Assembly: GCA_036274115.1 (NCBI GenBank)
Contig: DASUGI010000208.1
Coordinates: 1-64,000 of the forward strand
Direction of reading: 5' to 3'
Origin: JADLHS01 sp036274115
Lineage (GTDB): Bacteria > Verrucomicrobiota > Verrucomicrobiia > Limisphaerales > JADLHS01
DNA length: 64,000 bases
The first letter of the stretch is position 1. Every line of letters begins with the position of its first letter. A model generated the notes under the pieces. That model worked only from the letters and a program-made list of their open reading frames with translations. It was not told the DNA's origin and did not search any database. Position numbers and translations under genes: made by a program. Below are positions 9,072 to 17,849 of this stretch, one piece after another.

Positions 9072-11267
9072 TCAGAGTCCTGCCTGGATTCGGAAGAACC
9101 GTGGTGACGTGGTTGCGTTGGAAACGGTGAGCGAGTTCGTGATGCTCGTTGGGGGCAGATTGGTATGGATTGGCGACCACGGTCCCGAAAGGCTGTCGGC
9201 TTGCTGCACAATCTGCCGCGCGGATTGGCCGCCAATCCAGTTGAGCGTCACGTCCCCGCCGGCAGTTTGGATACCGAGGAACTTCAGCACGGAGGCCGCG
9301 GAGTTGGGATTCGTTCCGGCGGCTTGCTCCTGAAGATTGTTGGCGCCATCGCCATCCGGATCCGCGGTGGCACTGGCAATCAGCGGGTCACCGAAGTTTT
9401 GTTGTTCCCATCCGTTGAACAGTCCGTCGCCATCCGCATCCAGATCGGGCCGGGCCTGCCGCGAGAGAATCAAAGTGCTGTAAGGGCCAATGGAAATGGC
9501 GCCGCTGCTGCCGGTGACGTTGACCACCGAACTGCCGAAGTTTCCAAAGTCACTGCCATAGCGGGTCCAATCGGAATTCAGGTTTACAAACCAGTTGCCG
9601 TTCGCCGGCCAGGTGTTGATGACGTAACTCGGGATGCTGTTGGCGGTGAAATTCATAACCACCATCACTTGATCGTTCGGGCCGGCGCCCCAGCGATGGT
9701 AAGCGAGTAATTTCCAGGGCGCGTCATTGCGCACCACGTGGCTGGTAATGTTTGGACCCGTGAGGCCCAGGCTTGCGTTGTCCAGATTACGGCGCAGCCG
9801 AATGACGTCGCGATAAAAACTCACGACATCGGAGTAAGTCGTCGCATGCGACCACTCCAACGGGTTGGTGCTGCCGAACTGCTCGTCTTCGAGCATCTCC
9901 TGGCCCATAAACAGCATCGGCACGGCGGGCATGGTCATGATCACCGCGGTGGCCAGCATCGAGCGTTTGCGTGCGTAGTAACCGTCCGGGTCGGCTGGTT
10001 GAATCCGCGTCGGCAGGCGTTGCGCGCCAGCGCCGTTGAGGTCGCCCACCAGATCGTGAGTTTCCGAGTACGCGATGCGAAAGAATCCGTTTCCGTTGAT
10101 GCCATTCCAGAGCGCATTCATGTTGCGGTTGGCATCGGTGCCTTCGACGACCTGTCCAATCAATAAATCACCAAACCCGCGATCCCATTCCCCATGGAAG
10201 CCCTGGCCGAACGCCTGATCCTCGGCGATGCTGATGACGCCCGGCCGGTTCGCGCGAATCTCGGTATTGTTGATGTATTGGATGAGTGAATCGGCCTCGG
10301 GGATGTTCACGTGACCCGGATCGTAATAGCGCATCGCGCCCACGGCGTCCCAGCGGAAGCCGTCAATGTGATATTCGTCCACCCACATCTTGAAGTTATC
10401 GATGATGAAGGACCGGACCCCGGGGCTCGCGTAATTCGGGCGGTCGCCCCAGGGCGTGGAACTGATGTTGGCATTGGTGTAAACGTAGAATCGGCTCGCG
10501 GAACCAACGTCAAAACCATAGAGCTCGAAGTCGCTCGGTCCCCAATGATTGTGAACGACGTCCAGCAACACGCGAATGCCGCGGCTGTGCGCCGCTTGGA
10601 CAAAGGCTTTCAACCCATCCGGCCCGCCGTATCCGGAACTCTCGACGGCAAACATGTCGGCCGGATTGTAGCCCCAGCTATTGTCTCCGGGAAATTCTGC
10701 GAGAGGCAACAACTCCACCGCGTTGATTCCGAGATGGGTGAGATGATCGAGCTTTGCAATCGCGTCGGTGAACTTTCCCGGGCCGCCCGTGAATGGTGTT
10801 GGATCGTAAAATGCGCCGACATGCATCTCATAAATCACCAGGTCGGATTGCGTCACGGGCAAACGCGTGTCGCCCTGCCAATTGAACGCATTCGGAAAAT
10901 AGACGATCGAGTTTGCGTCCGGACTGTTGTAGCCGCTCTGAGTGACGCGCCGACTGCGCGGGTCTTTCCACCAGTAGCTGCCGTTGATGAAATATTTGTA
11001 TTGGCTCCCATTCGTTACGCCCGGCACATCCACGGACCAAAGATCTGACGTGCCTTCTGCTGCCATCGGAGTCGTGCCCCAGCCGTTGAATGTTCCTCGC
11101 ACCGCCACGCTGGTGGCGTGCGGCGACCAGACTCGAAACGTCACGCCTGTGCCCGACGCATCCGCATAAGGGGTCGCGCCCATTCCGGGCCGACTTGATT
11201 GTGCCATGGCGCTCACGGCGCAAAGCAGACTTGTCGTGAGAGCGGGCTTAAGGGCTCTCCAAAACAC
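9072..11267 (-). CDS. Secreted GH13 alpha-amylase/branching-enzyme family protein
   Basis: The frame is open upstream to 11471, but the first 68 codons look non-coding. A GTG at 11267 starts directly on a signal peptide (FWRALKPALTTSLLCAVSAMAQ). A CBM48-like beta-sandwich follows (VRGTFNGWGTT). The GH13 barrel carries the four signature regions: DVVHNH (I), DGFRWDAV (II, nucleophile Asp), AEDQ (III, acid Glu) and SETHD (IV). The order CBM48 then barrel is that of glycogen-branching/trehalohydrolase-type enzymes. A Ca-binding 'DADGDGLFNGWE' / 'DPDGDGANN' thrombospondin-3-type linker leads into the C-terminal exoprotein module ending FFRIQAGL. Inferred role: extracellular cleavage or transfer on alpha-glucans. 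The start and exact specificity are uncertain. Confidence 0.85.
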   Translation of the reverse strand: MFWRALKPALTTSLLCAVSAMAQSSRPGMGATPYADASGTGVTFRVWSPHATSVAVRGTFNGWGTTPMAAEGTSDLWSVDVPGVTNGSQYKYFINGSYWWKDPRSRRVTQSGYNSPDANSIVYFPNAFNWQGDTRLPVTQSDLVIYEMHVGAFYDPTPFTGGPGKFTDAIAKLDHLTHLGINAVELLPLAEFPGDNSWGYNPADMFAVESSGYGGPDGLKAFVQAAHSRGIRVLLDVVHNHWGPSDFELYGFDVGSASRFYVYTNANISSTPWGDRPNYASPGVRSFIIDNFKMWVDEYHIDGFRWDAVGAMRYYDPGHVNIPEADSLIQYINNTEIRANRPGVISIAEDQAFGQGFHGEWDRGFGDLLIGQVVEGTDANRNMNALWNGINGNGFFRIAYSETHDLVGDLNGAGAQRLPTRIQPADPDGYYARKRSMLATAVIMTMPAVPMLFMGQEMLEDEQFGSTNPLEWSHATTYSDVVSFYRDVIRLRRNLDNASLGLTGPNITSHVVRNDAPWKLLAYHRWGAGPNDQVMVVMNFTANSIPSYVINTWPANGNWFVNLNSDWTRYGSDFGNFGSSVVNVTGSSGAISIGPYSTLILSRQARPDLDADGDGLFNGWEQQNFGDPLIASATADPDGDGANNLQEQAAGTNPNSAASVLKFLGIQTAGGDVTLNWIGGQSARQIVQQADSLSGPWSPIHTNLPPTSITNSLTVSNATTSPRFFRIQAGL

Positions 11268-11511
11268 GCTCCTACTCTGGCTGACCTGCAGGCCCGGTTC
11301 AACCGTGAAACCGGCTGAAGCAAGGCATGTTTGTGCGGTGGGTCGCGGCTCGCGGGTTCGCTGCTCCGGCGGATATTGAATACCGGTTGCAAGTCCACCG
11401 CATTCCGCCATTTGAAACGAGATCCTCGGCGCGCGGCCGTTAAAGCGAGTCGTCGCATTCGGGCATTGCAAGGCTGCGCGAGGAGAGTGCCGCTCGATCC
11501 ATCGGTGGCAA

Positions 11512-13020
11512 TTATTGGCGCAATCGGTAAAGACGAAGCGCGTCGCTCACCGTGTTGGTCACGACGTAGTTTGTGCCGCTTACAGCCGGCGCGGGCGACG
11601 CAACATTCCAGTCGCCAAGACTGAGGTTGGTGCGGGTCTCCAGGGTGAAACCTGTGAAGTTGGTCGTCCACGACAGGACGACACTTGCATCCGGACCGCG
11701 TTGGATACTGAGAAGCGGCGCGGAGGGGATGGTGGTCTGGATGCGATAGACATCGCCGCTGACGAGATAAGCGATGTAGAGGTTGCCCATCTGATCCTCG
11801 CCGAAGGAGACCGGAAACGTCGGCGCGCCCACATCGGGCGTGAGCAGAGCATCAATGTTCTGTACCGTGCCGTACGGGTCGGCGGGATCGAAGATCCAGT
11901 AGTTGTCGTCGAGAGTGCTTGCGCTGTTGCGCGAATCCAGAAAGAAATACTTGCCTTGAAGCGCCGGGTCAGGGCCGCGATACACATATCCGCCGGTCAC
12001 CACGGTCCCGCCGAAGGGATCGTTGTCGCGGTTGTAGTCGTACACCGGCTCGACGTTGCCCGGCGGTGGGGCGCCGCCGACACCACCGCTGGGCGTTGCG
12101 ATGGTTCCCTCTCGCAGTCGCCAGCCGTAATTCTCGCCACCGTTGCTGGAGGCCGGCAGGAAGTCGATTTCTTCACGCGCGCTTTGTCCGACGTCGCCGA
12201 TCCACAGGTCTCCGGTGGCGCGGTCGAACCCCGCGCGGAACGGATTGCGCAGCCCATAGGCAAAAATTTCATCGTCCCCCGGCACGCCGACGAATGGATT
12301 GTTCGGCGGGATCGCGTAGTTCCGGTTCGTGTCGGCGGGAAACGCATCACTGTCCACATCCACGCGCAGGATCTTTCCCAGCAGGTTGGTCGTGGTGTCT
12401 TGAGCGTTGCCCGTGCCGGCGGTGTGGCCAGTATCGTTGTCGTCGCCGCCGCCTCCATCACCGGTGGCGATGTACAGGTAAGGGTTGTTGTTGGGGCTGA
12501 ACCCGATCCACCCGCCGTTATGATTGCTTTGCGGCTGCATGAAACTGAGGATCGTTCGGGCCGACGCGGGGTTGGCGACGTTGGGATTTGCGCTGACGGT
12601 ATATTCGCGAATGTATGTCGCGAACGGTTGAACTCCGGTATCAATCGTCACGTTGACGTAAAACTTGCCGTTGGTCTGGTAGCCCGGATGGAATGCCATT
12701 CCCAGCAGCCCGCCTTCGCCTTCAGTGTCCACGCCGGGGATCGTGAGAAACGGCGTCGGTTCGAGCATGCCCGACGACAGATTGAGAATTCGGATGGTGC
12801 CGGCGCGTTGAACGATGAAAAGGCGGGCTGCGTCACCGGGCGCGTGGGTGACGAAGATGGGATTGTTCAGTCCGCTGGCCACGCGCTGAAGTCCGACAAT
12901 GTCCGCGCGCGCTGGCGCGGTCCAGCACCCGAGGAGGATGAAGGCAACGGTGTGTGCCAACATAGCGGGAATTCGCCTGGTGGTCTCCCTCTGTTCATTT
13001 GTGGGAATTCGCTTTTTCAT
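11512..13020 (-). CDS. Secreted PQQ-type glucose/sorbosone dehydrogenase-like protein
   Basis: The ATG at 13020 (MKKRIPTNEQ) is chosen; ATG 12963 is an alternative just before the hydrophobic signal (LAHTVAFILLGCWTAPARA). The body is a six-bladed propeller of the GSDH family with the hallmark stretches GGLLGMAFHPGY, HNGGWIGFSP, YIATGDGGGG and GLRNPFRAGFD...GDVGQSAREEID. Known family members oxidise sugars with PQQ and calcium. Some relatives (YliI-like) have broad aldose activity. The last ~70 residues are the shared exoprotein module (LLSIQRGPD ... RLYRLRQ). It lies upstream of and parallel to the GH13 gene, which suggests joint use in extracellular sugar metabolism. The substrate cannot be read from the sequence. 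Confidence 0.85.
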   Translation of the reverse strand: MKKRIPTNEQRETTRRIPAMLAHTVAFILLGCWTAPARADIVGLQRVASGLNNPIFVTHAPGDAARLFIVQRAGTIRILNLSSGMLEPTPFLTIPGVDTEGEGGLLGMAFHPGYQTNGKFYVNVTIDTGVQPFATYIREYTVSANPNVANPASARTILSFMQPQSNHNGGWIGFSPNNNPYLYIATGDGGGGDDNDTGHTAGTGNAQDTTTNLLGKILRVDVDSDAFPADTNRNYAIPPNNPFVGVPGDDEIFAYGLRNPFRAGFDRATGDLWIGDVGQSAREEIDFLPASSNGGENYGWRLREGTIATPSGGVGGAPPPGNVEPVYDYNRDNDPFGGTVVTGGYVYRGPDPALQGKYFFLDSRNSASTLDDNYWIFDPADPYGTVQNIDALLTPDVGAPTFPVSFGEDQMGNLYIAYLVSGDVYRIQTTIPSAPLLSIQRGPDASVVLSWTTNFTGFTLETRTNLSLGDWNVASPAPAVSGTNYVVTNTVSDALRLYRLRQ

Positions 13021-13444
13021 GGCAGACGCTAAACTTGAAAGCCCCTCAATGCCAGCCACGGCTTCGGTCAGACTGAATTTTCCGCTCCGATCCCTGCTCA
13101 TCAATTACCTGATGCCGACTCAGAGTCACAGTGGACGCAAGAGTCGAGCCGACCGTCACCGGGAGATCAACTCTCAGCCCTCCGCCATCAACGAAGCAGT
13201 GGCGGAATCTTTCGGCGCATGGCTGATGGCCAATGACTGATCGCCGATGTTCCAACTTGGCGATTTGCCATCAGTCATTCGCGCGAAAGCGCGCAACTCG
13301 CCCAGCCAACAGAAAAGACACGAGGTCCAGAGGGTCGCCAGTGCAATCGAACCGAATGCTGGTCACGATTACATGGTTTTCGACTTCCATGAAAGAGTGA
13401 GCGGCCTATCCTCGCTTTACGTTTCTCGTGCCATTGCCAATTCC
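13021..13444. other. Intergenic region with inverted repeat
   Basis: No gene is supported here. It lies between the dehydrogenase (minus) and the phosphotransferase (plus), so it is a divergent promoter region. An inverted repeat AATGACTGA-TCGCC (13232-13245) pairs with GGCGA...TCAGTCATT (13259-13279). It could be an operator or a small dispersed element. Confidence 0.4.
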
Positions 13445-14326
13445 ATGGGAACTCCTGTTGCCGATTACGTGATTGATGCCGACCTGGTCTCGCGTTTGTT
13501 GTCGGATCAGCATCCGGACCTGGCGCATTTGCCGCTTCAAGCAGTGGACGCCGGGTGGGACAACGCGATGTTTCGCCTGGGGGATCAACTCGCGGTGCGG
13601 CTTCCGCGGCGCGCAGCAGTCGCAAGGCTGATCATCCACGAGCAACAGTGGCTACCGGAATTGTCGAAGCGGCTTTCGTTGCCAGTGCCTGCACCTTACC
13701 GCATTGGGCGTCCCGGCCTGGGTTACCCCTGCTCCTGGAGTGTGACTTCGTGGCTGAGTGGCTTGCCCGCTGACTTACGCGCACCCGATGCGTCACAGGC
13801 TGCTTCCCTCGGCAGATTTCTGCGGTCGCTCCACCTTCCGGCTCCGGCAGAGGCACCGCCAAACCCGGTGCGCGGAGTTCCACTCGCTCAACGGGCCGCC
13901 GTGGTGGAAGCAAGGATGCAGCGACTCGCAGGACGCAGCGCGCTGATTACCGAACCGATCATGCGGCTTTGGAAAAAGGCCTTGAGTTCGCCAGTGGATC
14001 GAGCCCCGACATGGCTTCACGGCGATCTGCACCCCCGCAACGTGCTCGTTCAGGACGGAGCGATCACCGGAGTGATCGACTGGGGCGACCTCACCGCGGG
14101 CGATTGCGCTACCGATCTTGCGTCCCTCTGGATGCTGTTCACTGAAGCCGCGGCGCAACAGGAAGCGCTCGCCGCCTATGGCAATCCTTCTGAAGCAACG
14201 GTGCATCGTGCGATCGGTTGGGCGATCGTTTTTGCCGTGATGTTGCTGGACACCGGAATCGATGATAATCCGAGGAATGCCGCGATTGGCGAACGCATTC
14301 TCCGTTTTCTTACAAAGAGATGTTGA
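13445..14326 (+). CDS. Aminoglycoside phosphotransferase family (APH) kinase-like protein
   Basis: 293 residues from the ATG at 13445 (MGTPVADYVID). The frame is open back to 13247, but that extension does not look coding. The nucleotide-binding start is VDAGWDNAMFRLGDQLAVRLPRR. The catalytic Brenner loop is WLHGDLHPRNVLV (residues about 190-202). The metal-binding 'DFG-like' element is VIDWGDLTAGD (about 211-221). These are the defining motifs of the APH/choline-kinase fold. The family transfers phosphate from ATP to a hydroxyl on small molecules: aminoglycosides, macrolides, homoserine and others. Chromosomal members like this are often not resistance genes, so the substrate is left open. 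It is monocistronic; a heptamer repeat array follows. Confidence 0.85.
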   Translation: MGTPVADYVIDADLVSRLLSDQHPDLAHLPLQAVDAGWDNAMFRLGDQLAVRLPRRAAVARLIIHEQQWLPELSKRLSLPVPAPYRIGRPGLGYPCSWSVTSWLSGLPADLRAPDASQAASLGRFLRSLHLPAPAEAPPNPVRGVPLAQRAAVVEARMQRLAGRSALITEPIMRLWKKALSSPVDRAPTWLHGDLHPRNVLVQDGAITGVIDWGDLTAGDCATDLASLWMLFTEAAAQQEALAAYGNPSEATVHRAIGWAIVFAVMLLDTGIDDNPRNAAIGERILRFLTKRC

Positions 14327-14418
14327 AGGTGCGACTTCTCCCCGGGCGACCAGCCTTCGCCAAGGCTACGGCTGGCAGGCCAGCCAATCTCATTTCAATG
14401 AAGAACAAAGACCGGACG

Positions 14419-14542
14419 GTGACATGTGACGAGTGACATGTGACGGGAAGAGAACCCCGCGCCACAATTTCGTGTCAGTCGTCACCCGTCACCCTTCACC
14501 CGTCACCCTTCACTCGTCACCCGTCACTCGTCACTCGTCACC
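14419..14542. repeat. Heptamer repeat array in two opposed blocks
   Basis: The right block at 14480-14542 is nine exact-length 7-base units of the form C(G/T)TCAC(C/T). The left block at 14419-14446 is four units of the complementary form GTGAC(AT/GA/GG). The two blocks can pair with each other over about 34 bases of spacer and form a long slipped hairpin. The array sits just after the phosphotransferase gene and before the next gene at 14580. It may act as a transcription end or be a slippage-prone satellite. Confidence 0.8.
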
Positions 14543-14579
14543 CGGTTGACTCCGTTTCCATGACGGCGGACCGTGCCCC

Positions 14580-15122
14580 ATGGCAAACACCATTCGCTTT
14601 GGAGACCTGGTTCGCTCAGCGGGAAGGCCGCAAACGTTTACGCTTTGGTCGGGGGACCCGAAGAAGGATCGGACCTTGCAACAGGCCATCCGGAAAAAGC
14701 GGGTGCTGACGGTGTTTCAAGAGCCCACCAGCACCAGGAAACCCTTTGGACGCATCGGCTATCATCAGAAGGACTCCGCCATTTACCTGCTCTTTCCCCG
14801 ATCCCTGCCGCCGGACACCGAATCCAGAGTGATTGGCATTAACTTCGATTTGCTGGATGAACCCGTCGCAAAGACTTCAGCTCCGAAGAAGACGAAGAAG
14901 GTGTCGCCGGACAAACCACCAGTGCGGGTACCTCAGTCCCGGCCGCAAAAGGAATTCCGAGTGACCCTGCGGCGTCAGCTCACGAAGGAACTCGTACTCA
15001 CAGTAACGGCTCCTCATCAAAGCGCCGCCAGGCAAGAGGCACTTGAAACCGCGCGGAACACACCGTTGGAATTTGATCCGGCCGAGGTGCAGATCAAGAT
15101 CGTCAATGTAAGTGCAGCCTGA
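14580..15122 (+). CDS. Small conserved hypothetical protein
   Basis: 180 residues from an ATG at 14580. The N-terminal 100 residues look like a compact domain (RFGDLVRSAGRP, TLWSGDPKKD, VLTVFQEPT, RVIGINFDLL). A basic Pro/Lys linker (about 98-125) and a C-terminal segment that looks alpha/beta follow. From memory, similar proteins occur widely in Verrucomicrobia, but I know no function. No signal peptide or membrane segment is seen, so it is probably cytoplasmic. The start is chosen because the conserved-looking FGDLV motif begins six residues in. It stands alone between the heptamer repeat array and a 350-base gap before the Hsp20 pair. Confidence 0.7.
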   Translation: MANTIRFGDLVRSAGRPQTFTLWSGDPKKDRTLQQAIRKKRVLTVFQEPTSTRKPFGRIGYHQKDSAIYLLFPRSLPPDTESRVIGINFDLLDEPVAKTSAPKKTKKVSPDKPPVRVPQSRPQKEFRVTLRRQLTKELVLTVTAPHQSAARQEALETARNTPLEFDPAEVQIKIVNVSAA

Positions 15123-15475
15123 GTCAGCCAAATGGCCGGGTTTGAAGACTTTCGGGCATCACCTCACCCGGCGCATCTCCGTGCCGCCTTCGAGGCGGTG
15201 CGACCCAGCACTCCCTGGGCAATACAGCCAATCAGAGAGTCCGGCGAATGACTCCACAAAAACCAAGGCTCCACCCCATAGGAATGTCCTGGCGACCACG
15301 TGAAGTTCGTCGCAGATGAGCCGGCACGCTGGTTCAGGTTCGCCTGCCGGGACAATGGTTCGGGCGGCAGACCTGAACGCAGTACTGGCACTCGTCCCTG
15401 AGCGGCAAGCCTCGGAATTTTTCCGTGGACTGGTGCGAAGCGGCATAACCCATGAACCAGGAAAAAGGACTTAAG
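15123..15475. other. Intergenic region upstream of the Hsp20 pair
   Basis: No supported gene. A short perfect hairpin CCGCCT-TCG-AGGCGG lies near 15184-15198. The stretch should carry the promoter for the two Hsp20 genes. I saw no CIRCE element (TTAGCACTC-N9-GAGTGCTAA). Confidence 0.35.
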
Positions 15476-15964
15476 ATGAAATTACGACGAGAACCAAAGC
15501 AAAGCCGGGGTTCGCTCCCGGTGCAACGCAGTAACGTGTCTCCCGGCGCGCAATTAAACCGGCTGCGAAATGAAATTGATCGCTTGTTTGAAGATCCCTT
15601 TGGGGCCTTCGCTCGGGCGGCAAGCTTCTTCGAGGGTTGGGAGCCGTCCCTGGATGTTTATGAAGACCGGGACAAGATCACGATCAAAGCCGAGCTGGCC
15701 GGGATGAAGCTTGAAGACATTGATGTGCGCGTGGATGGAAACACGTTGTCCATCTCCGGCGAACGCAAGTGCGAGGAAGAGAAAACCGAGGGCGAGCGTT
15801 GCCGGTCGGAGCGCTATTTCGGCCGGTTTCAACGAAGCATCGGGCTCTCCACCGCCATCGATGCCGAGAAGGTTTCCGCGAAGTACCGCGACGGCATTCT
15901 GACGGTGGTCTGTCCGAAGGCCGAACAGGCAAAATCCCGGCAAATTGAAATCAAGAACGCTTAG
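15476..15964 (+). CDS. Hsp20/alpha-crystallin small heat-shock protein (copy 1)
   Basis: 162 residues from ATG 15476, which has AAAGGA a few bases upstream; ATG 15452 in frame lacks such a site. The N-terminal arm has the usual LRNEIDRLFEDPF motif. The alpha-crystallin domain runs from about WEPSLDVYED to the end, with the conserved AELAGMKLEDIDV, ISGERK and YRDGILTVVCPK (GxLxV-type) elements. These proteins are ATP-independent holdases that keep unfolded proteins soluble. It is followed 50 bases later by a second Hsp20 with its own ribosome site, so the two are probably co-transcribed. Confidence 0.93.
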   Translation: MKLRREPKQSRGSLPVQRSNVSPGAQLNRLRNEIDRLFEDPFGAFARAASFFEGWEPSLDVYEDRDKITIKAELAGMKLEDIDVRVDGNTLSISGERKCEEEKTEGERCRSERYFGRFQRSIGLSTAIDAEKVSAKYRDGILTVVCPKAEQAKSRQIEIKNA

Positions 15965-16014
15965 CGACCGCAACCGGTCAGGGGTGTGGCCGGATGCCGA
16001 GCGAGAAAGGAATT

Positions 16015-16401
16015 ATGAACGCAGTCACAGAGAGAGACAGGCGCATGACCCGGGAAACGGGTGAGCGCGAGCGGAACTTCGTCCTTCCGTTGGCCAACAT
16101 TTCGGCGCACGAACAGGAGTACGTGGTTGAGCTGGAAATGCCCGGAGTGGATCAATCCGGCCTGGAAGTCACGGTTGAAGGCGACGAACTGACGATTGTC
16201 GGTCGCCGGAAACCGGATCTGGCGAACGGTGACTTATGTTATTGCGAGTCGGCTCAAGCGGACTATCGGCGGGTCTTCGAGATGGGTCCGGACGTGGACG
16301 CTTCCCGAATCACAGCGCGCATGAACCAGGGCGTTTTGACGCTGCGCATGCCGAAAAGCGAGAAAGCAAAGCCGCGGCGGATTGAAATCAAGCCGGGTTG
16401 A
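16015..16401 (+). CDS. Hsp20/alpha-crystallin small heat-shock protein (copy 2)
   Basis: 128 residues from ATG 16015, chosen over 15994 because AAAGGA sits 5-6 bases in front. There is almost no N-terminal arm (NAVTERDRRMTRETGERE). The alpha-crystallin domain starts at once: ISAHEQEYVVELEMPGVDQSG, then LTIVGRR, then ARMNQGVLTLRMPK, then an IEIKPG tail. It is shorter and sequence-divergent from copy 1, as in the two-class small-Hsp pairs (for example IbpA/B-like or class A/B Hsp20). The two may form mixed oligomers; this is inferred from adjacency only. Confidence 0.92.
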   Translation: MNAVTERDRRMTRETGERERNFVLPLANISAHEQEYVVELEMPGVDQSGLEVTVEGDELTIVGRRKPDLANGDLCYCESAQADYRRVFEMGPDVDASRITARMNQGVLTLRMPKSEKAKPRRIEIKPG

Positions 16402-16739
16402 AAAGGCGGCGCGACATCCTCAGTTAACGAGGGATGGACCCGCATCAAATCGCCGTCTGAAAGACCGCGAAGCCAACCTGCTTTGTCCCAACGTGGGTCA
16501 ACGTCCCACGAAAGCATTCCCTCGCGGGGAGAGTGCAGGAACATTCCGGGTCTCGCGGCTTCTCGCACGCGCCAGCAGCTTCAAGTGTTGCGCGACATGA
16601 ACTTGTTAGTCCACGTCGAGTGCGGCGTCCGGCCGTGCCGTGAGTTTTCTTTCGCGTGGTTGGCGCATTTCGCGTCCCGGCTTTCAATTGCGGTCGCTTG
16701 CCGCTTGCTCACGTCAGCACAGAGGCGTAACGTGCGGGC
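16402..16739. other. Intergenic region at left edge of the defence island
   Basis: No supported gene. A small palindrome CGTGGG-TCAACGT-CCCACG occurs near 16492-16510. This gap separates core chaperone genes from the accessory block that starts with the DUF433 gene, and may contain the left junction of the island. Confidence 0.3.
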
Positions 16740-16964
16740 ATGTTGGATTGGACCAAATGTGCAGCGGTAGAACGCGTGCCCGGCAAGGTTAGCGGCGCCT
16801 GGTTGTTCAAGGGAACGCGCGTGCCCGTGCAGGCCCTGTTCGAAAACCTGGAGGGTGGCGCTACGGTGGACCAGTTCCTTGAATGGTTTCCCGGCGTGAC
16901 TCGCGAGCAAGTGTTGAACGTCCTCAAGTTCGCCGAGTCATCGCTTTCGGTGGCGGCGGCGTGA
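16740..16964 (+). CDS. DUF433 family antitoxin-like protein
   Basis: 74 residues. The pattern PGKVSGAWLFKGTRVPVQALFENLEGGATVDQFLEWFPGVTREQ is cut here into its key parts: 'KGTRVPV' (beta strand and turn), 'LE-GATVDQFLEWFPGV' (helix-turn-helix-like) and 'EQVLNVLKFA' at the end. This is the standard DUF433 layout. Known context: DUF433 genes are usually followed by DUF5615 PIN-like toxin genes and act as a toxin-antitoxin pair. That is exactly the arrangement here, with the partner starting 12 bases later. The antitoxin frame is intact although the toxin is broken. Confidence 0.85.
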   Translation: MLDWTKCAAVERVPGKVSGAWLFKGTRVPVQALFENLEGGATVDQFLEWFPGVTREQVLNVLKFAESSLSVAAA

Positions 16965-16975
16965 GCCGGCCAACC

Positions 16976-17291
16976 ATGCGCGTCCTCTTCGATCAAGGCA
17001 CGCCCGCACCCTTGCGCCGCGCGCTGGCGTCGCACGAGGTTTTCCACGGCGTTTGAGTTAGGCTGGTCGAACCTGGAGAACGGTGATTTGTTGCGTGCCG
17101 CCGAAGGGCGCTTCGATGTCTTTGTCACCACCGATCAGAATCTGCGGTATCAGCAGAATCTCACTGGACGCCAGTTGGCGATTCTGGTCTTGCCCACCAC
17201 CAACTGGCCGGAAATTCAGCGGCATCAAGATGATGTCGTTACCGCTGTGAACTCAATGAGACCGGGCGAGTATCGTGAGTTACGCTGGTGA
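16976..17291 (+). pseudogene. DUF5615 PIN-like toxin, frameshifted
   Basis: The ATG at 16976 gives MRVLFDQGTPAPLRRALASHEV, the N-terminus of DUF5615 proteins with the first PIN aspartate (LFDQ). The frame then hits TGA at 17054. In the next frame the protein continues without loss: STAFELGWSNLENGDLL, RAAEGRFDVFVTTDQNL (second acidic motif, TTDQN) and LVLPTTNWPEIQ, ending at 17291. Removing one T from the TTTT run at 17040-17043 would restore an intact ~104-residue toxin. It is either a real inactivating frameshift or a sequencing error in a short homopolymer. The normal product would be a PIN-fold RNase countered by the DUF433 protein just upstream. Confidence 0.85.
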
Positions 17292-17784
17292 AGATGTTCT
17301 CCGCCATGGAAACTTCGTCGGCATTGTGCTCAACTCGTCGGTCATTCATTCGCCGCAGCAAGCCACGAATCAACTGGCCGCCCAGGAACGCTGGCTGCGG
17401 GCGGAACTGGAGCGTGCCCGCCAGAGCCAGGCGCAGCCCATCGTGATCTTCGCGCATCATCCCTGGTTTCTGAAAGCCGCCGATGAGCCGGAATACTTCA
17501 ACATCCCGCGCGCGCGACGCGCTGCCTACCTGGGCCTGTTTCAGGAGTTCGACGTGAAACAACTTTTCTCCGGGCACTATCACCGCAACGCCCTGGCCCG
17601 CGCCGGCGAACTTGAAGCCGTCACCACCGGCCCGGTCGGCAAGCCCCTGGGCGGCGGCAAATCCGGCTTACGCGTCGTCATCGTGCGCGGTGACCAGGTG
17701 GAGCATCGCTTCTACGACTTCGGCGAACTGCCGGATCGCATTGACCTCTCGGCCAGGCTCTCAGGGGAAACAAAACCCCGTTAG
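17275..17784 (+). pseudogene. Metallophosphoesterase, 3' remnant lacking the metal-site N-terminus
   Basis: The frame encodes the second half of a calcineurin-like phosphoesterase. It has RHGNFVGIVLNSSVI, a helix with QERWLRAELERA, then PIVIFAHHPWFL (metal-ligand His) and LFSGHYHRNAL (the GHxH motif). The family's N-terminal DxH, GDxxD and GNHD motifs, normally about 120-150 residues earlier, are absent; upstream sequence in this frame is the toxin gene in another frame. A formal start ATG-like codon at 17275 overlaps the toxin end. The best reading is a beheaded gene left after insertion or deletion at about 17280-17300. The product, if made, could not form the two-metal site. Confidence 0.8.
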
Positions 17785-17849
17785 CAACGGGTGTTTCACG
17801 TTCGGAAGAGATGATTAAAACTTGATTTGCCCACAAGTGAACTGCATTG

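Noticed and set aside
9072..11471. Start of the GH13 gene at 11471
   Set aside because: The first 68 codons have no signal and unusual composition; the signal peptide begins at GTG 11267.
11515..13032. 505-residue plus-strand frame opposite the dehydrogenase gene
   Set aside because: Shadow of the GSDH-like gene; low-complexity Arg/Ala/Val composition with no domain.
14480..14542. CRISPR array
   Set aside because: Period is 7 bases with no spacers, so it is a simple tandem repeat.
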